Assembly: GCF_003265705.1 (NCBI RefSeq)
Contig: NW_020312848.1
Location: forward strand, 56,277,707-56,341,706
Source: Callorhinus ursinus
Taxonomy: Eukaryota; Chordata; Mammalia; Carnivora; Otariidae
Direction of reading: 5' to 3'
Length of the DNA stretch: 64,000 bases
In this document: positions 49,670 through 63,241 of the stretch, piece after piece
Position numbering within the stretch: the stretch's first letter is position 1
Layout of the letters: each line of letters starts with the position of its first letter
The notes under the pieces: generated by a model
Database searches by the model: none
Seen by the model: only the letters and a program-made list of their open reading frames with translations
What the model was told of the DNA's origin: nothing
Translations under genes and position numbers: made by a program

Positions 49670-50420
49670 CATTCACTTAGCCTGTGTTTATTGAGTGCCT
49701 AAATGTGTTAGGCACAGTTGTGGGAGCTTGGGATATATCAGAACAAAATAAAGATCCTGCCCTGAGGAGCTTATGCTCTAGAGGGAGTGAGCCAAATATA
49801 TAGTAATGATAATGAGTGCTATTAATATCGATAGCAGCAAACAGGATCAGAAAGGAGCTGTTAACAGCCCAGTTTTACAGAGGTGGCTTCGGAGATAGGA
49901 CAGAGAGGGTAAGTAGATCTGGAGGCAGAAGGGGGTGAAGGGCGTCCTAGGTAAGAGAGAACCTCCCAGCAGACCCCCCGGTGCGTGTTCGTGGGACCGC
50001 AGAGCCAGTGTGGCCACTGCGCAGGCGGGGGCGGGCCAAGAGCCCGGAAAGGGAGCCGGGCACGGGATTAGGGCCTTCCTGCCTTGCTACAGTTTGGGGT
50101 TTTATCCCATGGGCAGTGGCGAGCCTGTCCAGATTTGTTAGCAGTGGAAACCCTGTCGGAATGGGGCAGGGAGGTATCCTTGAGGCAGCTGGATTCGTCC
50201 AGGCAGGCGATACTGAGCGTAGGACAAATATGTGACTGGCGAAAGGGGGAGAATCACTAGGACTTGGGGACTCACTGAATTGGGGGGAGGGGGTCAAGGA
50301 GGAAAAGACTGAAAACAGTGCACTTGGCTCAACACGAAGGAGGTAAGGGGTGCCCTCTGATGAGAGCTGCTTCAGCAGAACCACAGGACGGAGCCGCGAT
50401 CGTGGAGTGAATGGGGGGCG
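49670..50420 (-). mobile_element. L2 copy A, antisense
   Basis: Starts with the complement of the L2 terminus (TTTATTGAGTGCCTAAATGT, then GATCCTGCCCTGAGGAGCTT). It then gives the complement of the RT-end region with GGTTTTATCCCATGGGCAGT and GAGGCAGCTGGATTCGTCCA. Confidence 0.6.
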
Positions 50421-50939
50421 AGGGCAGACGGACATGGAGTGTGGCCAGTTTTCAAGAAACTTGGTGGCAAAGCGCACGAAAGAGCATGGCTGCAAGGAGT
50501 GATGAGCCCGAGGTGGGACTTTAAGGTTATTTTAAGCTGTGAAGTTTATGGGTGGTTTGTTTTGCGGTAGTAGACACTTGACACAATTCGGAAGGTTCTA
50601 ATTACATAAAGTACAAAAGTGGGAAAACCCAGTCTATGTTATTAGAAGTCAGGGTAGTGATTTCCCTTGGTGAATAGTGAGAAGGGGCATGAGGGAGGCT
50701 TCTGGAATACCAGTCCTCTTCAGGTCTTGGTCTGGGCCTAGATTATATGGGTGTGTTCATTTTGAGACCATTCCCTGAGCTATACACGTGGCGTGCAATT
50801 CTCTGTACGTGCTTCACGTTCCAGTAACGAGGAGAAGAAGGAGGCCAGATACACAAAGCCAGGAAACCAGCAAAACCCTGATATGTGAGCAGCATAAAGA
50901 AAAGTGTGTAACCTGGCTGGAATGAAGCATTCAAAGGGG

Positions 50940-51560
50940 AGCGTGGCAGGAGGTGAGGCGGAGAGGTGGGCAGAAGCCAAGACGTGGAAGGCCTTGTGGG
51001 ACAGGTAAGGGCATTGAAACTTTAACCCAAGGACAACGGAGTGCTCCTGAGAGTTTTTACCCAAAGTGGGGCATGATGGATTTACATTCCGAAGGCTCGC
51101 TGTGGGTGCTGGGGTCAGATGGACTGAAGGGGGCCAGGGTAAAGGCAAGGAGCCAAGTTAGAGAGCGGTGAAGTGCCCTGCACAGGGCACAGGGTGACAG
51201 GGACAAGGACAGTGGCAGCGGGGGTGGGAGAGGTTAAAGGGGCAGGGGATGTGGAGGAGGCAGGACGGGCAGGGAACGGAGGGTGAGGGTCAGGAAGCGC
51301 TCCCAGGCTCCTGGCTCAAGGGACTGGATTTATGCGGGTGAACTTCCTTGGGGTGGGACACCTGGGGAGGGGCAGGCTTTGAGCCAAGATCCTGAGTTTT
51401 GTTTTCAACATGTTGACTTTGTTGTGACAGTGGGTCATCCAGGTAGAAATGTTCACTGAGGATACTCTTTGGGACTCAGGAGAGAGGTCAGCATGAGGAT
51501 GCAGAGTGGGAAGTCTTTACGTCAGAGGTGGCCCCTGGAGCCATAGTGCAAAGGAGACCC
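50940..51560 (-). mobile_element. L2 copy B, antisense
   Basis: Repeats L2 positions already seen in copy A (GGAAGGCCTTGTGGGACAGG, AACTTTAACCCAAGGACAAC) and extends further 5' (CTCCCAGGCTCCTGGCTCAA, CAACATGTTGACTTTG, GGACTCAGGAGAGAGGTCAG). Confidence 0.6.
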
Positions 51561-52404
51561 CCAGGGTGTGAAAAGCAGTGTCACCTGCCACACTAGAGGC
51601 CGCTCTGAATTTTCACCTTGTGTTTTGTCCATAAGCCCTGCCCACCCATAAGCATTCCTCACTTCCACCAATATGCATTCATTAAAATATGAATACATGC
51701 AATTGGAATTTTCTCTCCCCCTTGGTGCTGTGAGGTGGAGGGAGGGTGTCGCTAGGACAGGGAGGTGAAGAGTGTCATTCCCGAATCACCCTGTGGGCTA
51801 TTGACCGACATCGAACTTGGTTACAGAATGCCCGAGAACACTGCTCATCTGAACATACCACTCTCCACTGGGCAGACAAACGGGGTGTAATGAGGGCCCA
51901 GAAGAAGGAGGATGAGAGGGGTTTTTGAAGGTTGAGAGCCAGTGATAAGAGAACAGTGGTGAGGTCACAGCCTGGAGGAGGAATGCCCCCCTTCCGAGGA
52001 CCCCAGGCTCCCAGGAAAGTGCCAGCCGAGAGGTGCACAGCGGACTCTGTCGTCTGGGGAGAGGGCGAGGCTACCGGACCATGGACTATAAATTGGCCCT
52101 TACTTTGGGGTTTGGATCTAATTAGATTTAATGACACACTGTAGAGCAGGAGGGCAATTTTGACACTTGCTGTCATTTGAGCAGAATATAGAGCCATTTC
52201 ATCAAAACCCTGAAAAGAACATTTCTAGGGTGCAGAATCTATACAAAATTTGCTCTCATTGCTTTCCTTTAGCGGAATTATAATAAGGCCCATTATTAAT
52301 GACAGCAGAAGGGCTCTACTGTCTTAGGGGCCTCCCACTGTCCTTTCCAAAACAGAAGGCATCACCATTCTTCTTAAAATAAGAGATAAGAAGCAAGACT
52401 ATAA

Positions 52405-52405
<1 letters not shown>

Positions 52406-52435
<30 letters not shown>
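52406..52435 (+). repeat. TG microsatellite
   Basis: About 15 uninterrupted TG units in WNT2 intronic DNA, probably variable in length. Confidence 0.95.
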
Positions 52436-52437
<2 letters not shown>

Positions 52438-52735
52438 TGAGCATTTTGTGAAAGGGACCCTCTGAGTTTTAGGATCTTCCTTCTTGTTCTAAATATTTGA
52501 GATACACACTTTTAGATCTTTTATTCCCCCCAATACTATACCAATTCATTAGCTAATGAGTAACTCCTCCCTGCCTGGGCCACAGCAGGAACCGCCAGGT
52601 TAATAAAGCCCCACCTGTCAGCCCGAAGCCCCTGCCCCCTTGCCTTTTCCCTCACTGCCCCTCGTTCTTCTTCCTTCCTCCCCCTCTGCCTTCTTTTCCA
52701 TCCTCTATCTCTTCTTTCTGTTCATAATTGGGGTC

Positions 52736-52975
52736 AATATTTGTGGGGCACTGACAGGGGCTAGGCCCTGTGAGAAGCATTTTGCCTGTATTATCTCATT
52801 TCATTCTTGTAAGCTTAGAAAGTAGGTTCTGTTGTCACCAGTTTGGAAATGAGGGAAGGGAGGAGGGTGAGTAACTCGCTCATGATCACACAGCTAGCAG
52901 GTGGCAGGTCGGGACTTGAAGCCAGGCTTGTGTGAGTCCAGAGCTCAAGCTCTTGACCATTGTGACATCTGGCAG
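52736..52975 (-). mobile_element. MIR, antisense
   Basis: TTGCCTGTATTATCTCATTT, AGTTTGGAAATGAGGGAAGG, TGATCACACAGCTAGCAGGT and AGCTCTTGACCATTGTGAC follow the complement of MIR. Confidence 0.82.
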
Positions 52976-54729
52976 AGAGCTCCATCCCACAGCCCTGCCA
53001 GATCCCAGGGAGCAGAGCGTTAGCATCCTTCCTGCTCTCTCCTTCACTGTTTTATCAAGTGAAGAACTTGCAAAGGTCCTGACGTGTAACCGTTTTGGAA
53101 GGGACTTTTTCTCCAGCATATGCTATGCTATAGACAACGAGGACACCTACAGTTACATGAGAATGTGAAAGGCTGGTTAGCATGGTATTAGCAGCTTACC
53201 CTGCTCTGTTCCTGTACTGATGGTCCCCTTGAACTCCTGTTCAACTACTTTCTTTGCAACACCAACATGCACACCTCCAAAACCGTTACGTGTCCTCAAG
53301 GTGGTTTTAATTTATGTCACTGGTGGGGCCATGGCTGAAAACATTGGGAAGAACTCATGCTAAGCAGAACTTTCTGGTTCAGGAAAGCCAATAGCACCAA
53401 TTTGCATTTCACCCAAAATAGCATGTCTTACCATGATCACTCACTTAAGTCTCCCCCGGACTTTTCTTTCAGATTCGCTAAGATATTTCCAAAACCCAAA
53501 TTGATCTTTATAGGTCAAATATTTGCATCATACAGTATCTACAAAAGCATATGTGGCTGGCTTTAAAATACTCCAAAGGAAATCTTAAAAATATTTTGAG
53601 TAATGGTCCTATCATTAGTTTCCCAAAGTGATATGGTAAGAGGATAAACACTTATTTAGATGCTTCACATTTATTTATTTTAAAAATCCTTCATAGTGAT
53701 TTATAATGTTATCTCCTACTGCACTTTGATTTACTCAGTTTACTTAGAAAGGTTGCAAGTCAGAAGCTCTTTTTCCTGACTTCCCTTACGTTTAGGTTTG
53801 TGAAATGTGGCCTGATGTGTGGCGTGCCAGGGTACGGATCCCAGTTCCCGGACAGAGTGTGGCAGACTCGGGCTCAGGGAGCCCAGCCCTTCTTCTGTCA
53901 CCTTCATAGCACACTGTTAGGAGATTATCTGTTGAGACTCAGCGTCCATAAGATCCAGGCAGTCAGTGATGCCTGTGCCGTGGGAAGGTGTGAGTTCCTG
54001 CCAGATTCTCCTTTCTCCTCCCCGCAATGTTGTCCTCACCCTTCACAGAGCTCACATATGCATGGGGAAAAAGGAGGATGAAGAATTGGAATTTCTAAAT
54101 CACGTAAGTTGGGACCATTGAACACACTTTTGGTGGGGCAGTGCCGCGGGAACTTTACAGAATCGAGCATCCCTCCCCTAGAGCTATCAAATGAATAATG
54201 GAGTCAGGGTTCCCAGTGCAAAAACATTTCTGTCTCCACCGACATGCATCTTCCTGACAGCAGAGGAGGACAAAGAGCTTTTGCTAATAGTTCCCAGACC
54301 CACACCTCTGGGACCTTGGAGGAAGGGCTCTCTCTTGTGCACTCTTTCTCTGTGGATGGGCCTGTGTCTTTGGAAATTCCTGCCACTCCAGGCTGACAGA
54401 AGCCCATATGTTGACCATTAGGACATAAAGCAAGATTCACTTAAGCCCGTCATCCAATCGGCTGTTTCTCCTCTGGTTGACTTACATGTTGTCATTAACG
54501 ACACAGATTTATCGAGGGAAGAAAAGAATGTTAGAGCAAATGTTAGAGACGGCACATTCATCTACTCGCACGGCTTGCCCCTCGCGCAGTAAGGATTGCA
54601 AACCTAAACCTAGGAAAGACAGGATCTTCACTTCTCTCAGATGATTTTATTCAACGTTTTTATAATAACCAGGAAAAGCTTGACTGGCACGAGACAGCAT
54701 GTCCCATTATTTTAGCAAATCCTGTCATG

Positions 54730-55200
54730 GAATTAAAGTTAAGGTCAGACTCTTCAAGGCTTTCCATGTCTGGCACACCTAGTCTACCCAAGTTTATTTC
54801 CCACAGCCCCCTACCTGTACCCCTCATGATCAGGCCAGCTCCTCACTGTCCCATTGAAGTGACTAGCTGTGTAGACTGTTCCCTTACAAGAGCTACTCTC
54901 ATCTGCTGTCCTGGCCTTTCCTCACTCCACTGGATCAGAGGTCTTCACATTCTTCCAGATTCGGGCCTACTTCAGCGCCTTCCACAGAGCAATCCCTGTT
55001 TCTTCTCCTTGCCCACCTGACCCCCTTCCCAAGTCCTATAATGTGTGTCACGCAATAGAGCTCATATGCTGTTTCGAAATGTTTGATGATTTCTCATGCA
55101 TCTTGTCTCCCCAAGGACAGAGGTTAGATCTTATATTTCTTCTATACACTGCATGGTGCTCAGCTGTCAACATATAAATTCCTGATTCATTAAATATTAA
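54730..55200 (+). mobile_element. L2 LINE 3' end, sense
   Basis: TCAAGGCTTTCCATGTCTGG, ACCCCTCATGATCAGGCCAG, CCAAGGACAGAGGTTAGATC and CACTGCATGGTGCTCAGC are in L2 3' order, with a TTCATTAAATATT terminus. Confidence 0.55.
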
Positions 55201-56489
55201 ATTCAAAACAATTTCTTAAAAACGAGGATCCTTTCCTTGCCACAGGAGCGCATGCTTCCCCAGGGAGCGGTCACCGAGTCCTCAGGCACTGCGGTCAGGG
55301 TAAACTAGCTAACAGCCTGGTTTCTACTCAGATGATCTCACTTGATATATAGAGAACACATGCAGAAAATGCAGCGCATTTTTAGAAGATAGAGATTGAA
55401 AATAACAACCTAAGGGAGTCTGTGGCATCAAGTTCAGGTTCTGTGATTACAAACTTAGAGGGAAATTAATTAAAAGTTCACTAATTCATTTATGGAATCA
55501 TGGGAACCTTGGGAATTTCTGGGTAAAACACACATCTTAAGACACCCAGAGAAGTTAATTTGTCCATGGCTACCTACTGAGTAATCACTAAAAATAGTAA
55601 TAGGTAGCAACGGGTAACAACAAAGTCTGCTGATCCATAATATCAGGAATTATTAGGAATACAGGATTTGCAGAGATTTAAAGAAGCGATTGACCACACC
55701 AGCACGAAATAGGTTTCATGGGGAAAGCTTACATGAAGTAAGCAAATACATTACTTTAAAATACATGAACATCATTTTTTTGTTTGTAACATATTAATTT
55801 TTTCTATTGCAAAAAAGGACAGCGATTTGGTAAATTTTTTGTTGGTGCGAATTATGTCAAAGACTTCAAAAATAGGAAAATGAAAATTCTGTTTCCTTTT
55901 TTCTGAAATTTTCTTTTTTTCTGAAAAAAGTTTTGTTTTTCAGTTTTCACAAATTCAATCTGATTGCCACTGTCAATTCAAATTAGGGCCCTTTTCAGTG
56001 TATCCTAAAAGTTTAATAATTTTAGTACCTCTACGTTCTGATAGGTAAGGCAGACTTACAGATCATGCCTATAACATAAAGTAGTATTAGAAGTATTTTG
56101 CTTGCATTAACAACAAAATCAGATGAACTAATAAGTAGTCCGACACAGAGTAAAAGAACTGAGTATTTGGTGGCAACTAAAAGCCATTGATATACTCTCC
56201 TGCTGCATATGAGGGTTTTCTCTCTTCCAGGGAAATGGGCAGCCAGCAACATCTTAAGCTCTTTAAATGGTCCACTAATGCACTTGAACATGAGGGAAAA
56301 TTCCATTTAACATTTCAGTTTAATGGGAATTTTCATAGGCTGTGTATTATCATCAGTGAAGAGTGAAGACATGCTTAATAATCACTTGTCAAAGAAACCA
56401 AGTTATCTTTAAGTTATGACACTGCACCAACATAACTAAGAATTCAGCTCATACGATGAGCATATTTTATGTTGTTTATAACTTGCCAT

Positions 56490-56700
56490 TCAATTCAATT
56501 CAGCACGTTTATATGCTAGGTGCTGGGAATCCAGTGGTGAACAGACATAGTTCCTGCCATCATGGAATCAGAGTCCAGTGGGACAGACAGAGACCAAACA
56601 AATACGTAAATACACTAACTAAAACTCATGGTATGGCTGTGAGTCAAGGAACAAGGGAGGCTTTCTGAGCTAGATCCCTCATGCATTTTAGGAGGACCTG
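56490..56700 (-). mobile_element. L2 3' end fragment, antisense
   Basis: TATGCTAGGTGCTGGGAATC, CCAGTGGTGAACAGACATAG and TTCCTGCCATCATGGAATC follow the complement of the L2 terminus. Confidence 0.6.
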
Positions 56701-58699
56701 GTGATGGGCCAATATGCAAGTGAGAAAGAGTGTAGCAAATGACCTGCAGGTTTATGGCTGCCCAATGGAGTGGACGGGTCTGCTGTTTTCTGAGAAGAGG
56801 AAGCTTGGGGAAAAACAGGTTTCCGGAGTGGGACAAATCAAGAGTTCAGTTTTAACAGAAGCAGACTGATAATGATGTGAACAATGGAGAGGAGCCGTTA
56901 AGCAGCGGTAGGACCCAGATGAGGCCCGAGAAACAGTTAAAAGCCATCGTGAAGGAGGAGGCCCCCCAGGGAGAAGGTGCAGAAGCAGAAGGGAAGGGGA
57001 CCCGGCTGGGCCCTGAAGATCTTCAAGATTTACAAGGAGAAGAAGAGAAACTAGCAACTGAAACTGGGGAAGACCAGCTAGCGGGGCAGGAGGAAAATGG
57101 GAAGGTTGTGTTGCAGGAAGGAGGGGCAGGCTAATTGTATTACCTGCCACTGAGAGTTTGAAAAGAGGGTCCTCTGGATAGTAACTAATATTAATTAGAC
57201 AACATAATCAACAATTGCCTGTGAAAATGGTGATTTACAGACCTCACCAATACATTTTTCATTTCATTCTCTCCTGGTCTAGGTGTCTTGGTGCTTTTCA
57301 GATATCAATTCATGAATTTCTAAAATAAATCTCAATGCAGAAAGGGATGAATAACCTATTCTTTAATTTTCCAAGTGACACGTATATGGTAAGACCCTGT
57401 AATAGAGCGACAGAGTGAGGACTGAAACCCAGAAAGCGCCCCCTTCCTGTCCGGGCCTGAGGACCCCCCAGCACCTGGCCTGCATCCCATTGCCTGCCAA
57501 CCACCCGGCTCATGTCCAGAGACCAGGAGGCCTTGGGAAGGCTGAGGGCAAGGACGGAGCCTGGCTTCCTCATCTTTGCATTCCAGAGGCTTATCTGTAT
57601 GGTCTGACATACAGAAGGAGCTCAATAAATATTTGACCCATGAAGCAATGAGGGACCTTGGAGGTACTGTGGGAATTGTGCATTTAGTCTCAAAATAAGG
57701 TCCATCCATTCCTACTGGCTGACAAGCTGTTCCCTTGCTTTCAATCAGGTTACAATCACAGAACTTCAGCAAACCGGGTCACGCCATGGGGCATGTCTAG
57801 ATTGGTGAATCTCTGTAAACCGTGGTTGGAATTGTGTTCCCAAGGGTTCCAAGCTGTTTGCCAAGTATGCTTTGTGTAGAGAAAACAGTGAGATGTTAGC
57901 GTGTCCTCCACTCACAGTCGGCAGCTGTCAGCCACGTGGTGGGCTTACAGCAAACAGCAGGTTCAGCAACTGTGGAACTCTGTTTTTTGAACTTGACTTC
58001 AAAAAGAGGTGGAGGGTCACCTGTTTCCTATAGTTGGAGAGGAGACCTCGGGGTGACCCCTGGCCCAGGTCAGGGTTTTACATCATAACGGGGGAAAGTG
58101 GCCTGTGACGAGGTGCATTCGGTCTCTGGAGAGGTCAGCGGCATGGCATTCCTTGAAGATGGACTATCTCTAACTGGAGAGCTTCTTTGATTTCCAGACG
58201 CCTGGGGCAATAACCGGAGTAGATAACCACACGACCACTAGAATATCCGTCTCAGAAAGCCGGGCTTCCCGGATGGAGCCTCCAGTGTGGCCTGCATAAT
58301 GTCACATGCACAGCGTCACACTGCTGTGCGGACTTTTGGAATCGGAGGGGAGTCTTTATCGTTGAACACTCATTTTCCTCAACCGAAGCCTGGTGGAGAA
58401 TGTCTGTTGTTGTTGTTGCCATAAGAATATCTTTCTTAATCGTTTTCGAGCTTGGGATTTCTTTTTAGCAACAGTGAAGGACATTAACACTCTTGCAGAC
58501 TTGAAGGGCTTGTCATTGGAAGGGGCCTCAAGGCAGCCTGAACCAAACAGGAGGGAAGCTTGGGTCTGCCCACTTTCCACCTCCCCACTCTGTGGGCCCC
58601 TCCGCCCACTCTGTTCCGGTGTCCTCATGCTGCCTCTTTAGGGCACAGGTCTCCCCTCCCCAAATTTCAGGAAGTAAAGTGATATAGTGAGAAAAGTAT

Positions 58700-58870
58700 G
58701 GACTTTTGTTTTGATTTTTATTTATTTTGTTTTATTTACCACTTACAGGCCACACAGTCTCGGGAAAGTTAAGCGTTTCTGAGCCTTAATTCCCTACTCT
58801 ATTAATGGGGGTAATTGCTGTGCAGATTCAGAGAAAATGCCCAGAAGTTGTGTAGCAGGTGCCAGACTCT
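58700..58870 (+). mobile_element. MIR, sense
   Basis: CACTTACAGGCCACACAGTC, CGTTTCTGAGCCTTAATTCC and TTAATGGGGGTAATTGC follow the MIR core and 3' part. Confidence 0.65.
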
Positions 58871-59286
58871 CAGAGGAACTCAGCCAACCTTCCTACTACC
58901 CTTCTTCCCCTGGGGTCTGGGTCTGTCCTCACCCAGGAGTACCCCAGGGTCTTGGCTCAGCCTCTGCATTTCTTGTCGAAATTCGCTCGCTATGCCTTTA
59001 TCATTCTCTCAGGACTTCACTAAAGGCCTGGCTTGATCATGTCTGTCAAGCTAATTCCACTGAAAGCTTGGCTGGCTGAGATCTACTGCACTTATAGTGC
59101 AAGAGGGTCCCTGAAAATGCGGAGCTTCCCCATGGAGGAACATCCCTCTTGTACTGGGCAAGCCAGGGAGGGGAATATTTTTGGGTGCCACTTGTCTAGA
59201 ACTCCTTAAATAAAGATTTTTTTTTCCTTCATAAGAGATCAGGTATTCCAAAGAATATAATGTTTCCTGGGATGTCTTCTTACCCA

Positions 59287-59314
59287 ATACTTATGAAAAA
59301 ATACTTATGAAAAA
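59287..59314 (+). repeat. 14-base tandem duplication
   Basis: ATACTTATGAAAAA occurs twice back to back. Confidence 0.9.
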
Positions 59315-60884
59315 CAATGTTGTAGGTCAGGGACTGCCTAAAACATCGATTTTCCACTTTAATGTGCTCAAGTTTGAAATGCAGACAGAATCTCAGCAAC
59401 GATCCCCTGAAATTCTGATTTAATAGTTTTCTGAAGAGGCCCTCCCTTTGGAAAATAGTGGACTAGACCTTTTGCCTTCATCCATTCCATAAACCAGACT
59501 GACAAAACAAGCAGGCTCACTTCCGTCACATAATGAGTTACCTTGAACAAGAAGGAGGTGCTGGCTAGCAAGAGTGAAGTCAGTCAGCTACAGGTATCTA
59601 TTACTTGGCAAGATTCAGTGTGCTCACTACCATTGCTTTTCCAGTGCTGACAAGTAGAAGGTACCCAATCATTTAAGTAAGAAATGTTTATGATATTTCT
59701 AAAAAGCGAAATAGAACAATATGGCCACAATAAAGCAGATTGGGTGGTGTGAGATGTCATTTAGGGAAAGGTTAGTGCCCATTTTAACAGAGAAAAAGAA
59801 GGAAAAATTATTTGCTTTAAATTTTACTGCCACATTCAGACCTATTTTAGAGCGTGGATACCTTTGAAGGTAACCCATTTCAAACACGTGGGAGTTCCAT
59901 TTAGTAGAAAACAGGCCCTTCCTAAGGTTAGGCATGGTTCTAGTGAGGGGAAGAGAGTCTTTTCATGACGTGCTCACTCAGTGATGTGCACATGCTGGGG
60001 GCTTCTTTAATGTAGATTGACAGGACGCTAGCCATTCAACCCCCAACACCTTCCTTTCAGGACAAGGGAGCAGAGCTCAGAAAAGGAATGCCATTGTGAG
60101 TTACAGGCAGGAGTCTCCCCCTTCTCGATGGCCTCAGATTCTGTCACATCTCCCTGCCTCGGCAAACAGAGGTTAGAGGCTACTCCAGAATGATTCGGAA
60201 CCACCCACTTCTACTACTTTTGGCCAACTTTCTAGAGTGCACATTACAGGAGTTTCTAGTAGAAAATGGCCAGGATAAACCCTCATCTTTAGAAGACCAT
60301 AGGTCACACAGGCAAGCGCAATGCTCTCGGCCACTGTGTGAGTTGAAGCAGGCTTTCTCAGGGAATATCTGCATCTCATACGTGTGGCTAGGTATATGTG
60401 AATTCAAGTATGAACAATGAAAACTCTACTCTTTCAATAATTGGAACTTTTGCCTCCATGATAGCAAATACCCTGGATCATATTTTCACTAAAATAGTCA
60501 CCTGATGGTCAACAGAATGAAAAAGAAAAGTTTATATGGATGACTTTGGCATTTTCTTAGGCTCAGCTATAAAAAGGACGTGAAGGATAGCTCAGGCAAG
60601 TTATGAATAATCTAGGAATCTTAATGGAAATCTGATCTAATACATTGGAACCAGCTATTTAAAAAAAAAAAAAAGAATAACAGGATGGCTCCTGGTTAAT
60701 CAACACCATCAAAAACCAAGTTTACATCTTTTTAAGCTAAAAATGAGATAAACTAAAATGAGCCTAAAATAGAACAGAAATAAACTGAGAGTGAACAAAT
60801 TATAAAACTTCCCTCAGAAAGTCAGCACCTGCCACAGGGTGCCTTGTAGCTGGTGCATCTAGAGACAGAGTAAAATGTTTAAAA

Positions 60885-61080
60885 GAATGGATGGTTCAAG
60901 TCCCTGCACTGCCTCTTAACCAACTGGGAGTTTTTAAGCAAATTCCATAACCTGTTTGTCAGAGCCTCATTTTTCTCTCCCATAAAATGGGATAATAACA
61001 TACCCCTTTATAGATTCTTTGTGAGAGTCATTGACAGAATGCAGATCAAGTGCTAATGAATGGCAGGTACTGCAGATGTG
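60885..61080 (+). mobile_element. MIR, sense
   Basis: GGTTCAAGTCCCTGCACTGC, GTTTTTAAGCAAATTCC, AGAGCCTCATTTTTCTCTCC and AAAATGGGATAATAACATAC are in MIR order. Confidence 0.82.
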
Positions 61081-61429
61081 TTTGCTATTTTAGGATCAAG
61101 AAACAGAATCGTGTTCTAATAACGGGAGGAGCAAAAGCAAAGTGTGGAAGAATAACTTAGTATCTGAATGAGGCGTCAGGGAATAGATTCAGAATCTCCT
61201 CTGTGGGGAAGACAAAGCAAGGTCTTTATTTCATTGGATACCTATGACGCAATTCAATGGTCATCAAGCATTTTAACTGTTCGCTTCACTGTGTGAACTG
61301 CTTCAATCCAAAAACCCAGGAAAGATGAGCTGGGGAAGCAGGTCCTCTTACATTTGAAATGAGCGTTTGGCTTCACGGAGTCTTTTCAGAGCTAGCTAGT
61401 GACAAGTTGTGGTGTCAGGGTCAGGTGTA

Positions 61430-61740
61430 TGGGCCATGGGGTCAGATAACCAGATATCCATCCTCTCTAAGACCAGGGAGACCTTGAGCTAGTCCTTCAC
61501 TTTTCTCATCCAGGTAATTGGGATGATGATGTCCAGGACTGCTTATCTGATCTCAAAAGCTAAGATGGGAATTTGGTTCGTCATTGGTGTTGATCAACCA
61601 GGAGCCACCCTCTTCCCAACCCCCTGACCCCTCCAGGAACTGGTTCCAATGCGCTGATGTCATTGGATGGCTCTGAGGATTAAATAAGACCATGTGTGCA
61701 ATGATCTGAGCCCAGTACCTGGCACACAGGAGTCAATCCA
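61430..61740 (+). mobile_element. diverged MIR, sense
   Basis: CCTTGAGCTAGTCCTTCAC, TAATTGGGATGATGATG and CAGTACCTGGCACACAGGAG follow MIR. The wide spacing suggests an insertion or two pieces. Confidence 0.55.
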
Positions 61741-63042
61741 TTATAATTCCTAAAGTGACCATGATGTCATCATCCCCATGTCCTATCTGAGGAGCCTGAG
61801 GTTAAACGGCTAATGGCAGAGGAGAGCCAGACCTCTGGGACAATCCTGTATCAAAGTATAGGTTTCATGGTGATTTGGCTGAAACTTTGGCCTGACAGGT
61901 AGGATGACTTGTTAGAGGTCCCGAAGTCAGGAATGCAGCAGGGCACAGCATCTGGTCCTTTCGCTCAGTCCTTGTTAATCCATAGGCTGCATGTACAAAC
62001 CCGCCTAAATGCTGTAAAGAACTCGCTCATCAAACCAGGAAGGAAATTCAACCGCTCAGGGACAAAGGAGAGGCTCTGGGCTTCTTGTGACTGACATTCC
62101 CTGGTAATTGTCCCTCTTGGTCAATCTAGTGTTAGGAGCTGGCTGCCGTCTGCACTGTCTTACTAGTTTCTTTGCAATTACTTTAGAACCAAAAACAAAT
62201 TTAGAATTTAAATTCAAGGACGTTTTTCCTGATAATGAATTCCTTTGCTTTCTACTAAATCTGGGAAGTTGGCTCGAGCCAGAGTTGGCTGTGGGCTTTC
62301 TATCTCCTCCCATCCACTGAGACTTGTACTCATTCTTATTTTGTATGAGTCTTTGCAAAGACTGTGCTAAGCCTGGAGCTCAGTGCTGCCCAGGAGAGGT
62401 GAAAGGTGGAGAACAGCAGGTGCCTAAAACCATACTGGTGGAAACAGCTATGTTGAGGCTGATGGAGCTGCTCTTTGGGTGAGTTCAAGACAGATGAAGT
62501 GCTGTCTTCAAGGGAAGGGTGTGGCTTTAATAAACAAAATGCCTCTTACACAGCTCTCATCCACTGCCCACCAACAGCCAAGCCAGTGGGGATAAATTTT
62601 TGCTTTCTAGTATTTGGCAACTTCTCAGCCTATTGGAAAGAACGAGGGAGTGAGAAGTATGGCAGATCTCAAAACTGGCTAACTTTAAAGCCCAGGGTCC
62701 CTCCTCCATAGTCACAGAGGTGGGATTGGTAACGGAGAAGGCCCGTTGTATAGCTCTACTCCTCTTGGCTTCAGGATCACAGGAAAGATGCTGGATTGCT
62801 GTACAGAGTGTACATTAGCCCACGGATTAGAGTTTCATCCAGGCCGAAGAATTTGGCTAATCTGCCTGTTCTGATGCTTTGCCATGTACCTTCTTGGGTT
62901 CACCTTTCTCCAGAACCTGCACATTATCAACCCATTTCTCCAGTTGCTTAGGAAAGCTCTCTGCACACTTTAAATATGAATGATAAGAACATGAACGTTG
63001 AACCTGAAGGCAGCTGGCTGCACTTACATAATTGTCAGGCTG

Positions 63043-63241
63043 GGGGCCCCTGGGTGGCTCAGTCGGTTAAGCATCTGCCTTTGGCTCAGGTCATTGATCC
63101 CAGGGTTCTGGGATCGAGCCCCACATTGGGCTGTGTGTTCAGCAGGTAGTCTGCTTTCTCCCTCTGCCCCTCACCCTGCTCGTGTTTTCTCTCTCTCTCT
63201 CGAATAAATAAATAAATAAAATCTTTAAAAAAAAAAAAAAG
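63043..63241 (+). mobile_element. Can-SINE next to WNT2 exon, sense
   Basis: Head GGGGCCCCTGGGTGGCTCAG, GAATAAATAAATAAATAAAA tail and A run. AATTGTCAGGCTG occurs perfectly at 63030-63042 and 63242-63254. It ends about 95 bases from the splice donor of the WNT2 exon at 63336 and is antisense to the gene. Confidence 0.95.

Noticed and set aside
49947..50495. 182-codon frame on - strand
   Set aside because: It is the sense reading of L2 copy A and has no intact reverse-transcriptase motif.
56877..57134. Glu-rich 85-codon frame on + strand
   Set aside because: Low-complexity purine-rich DNA next to an L2 fragment. No family features.
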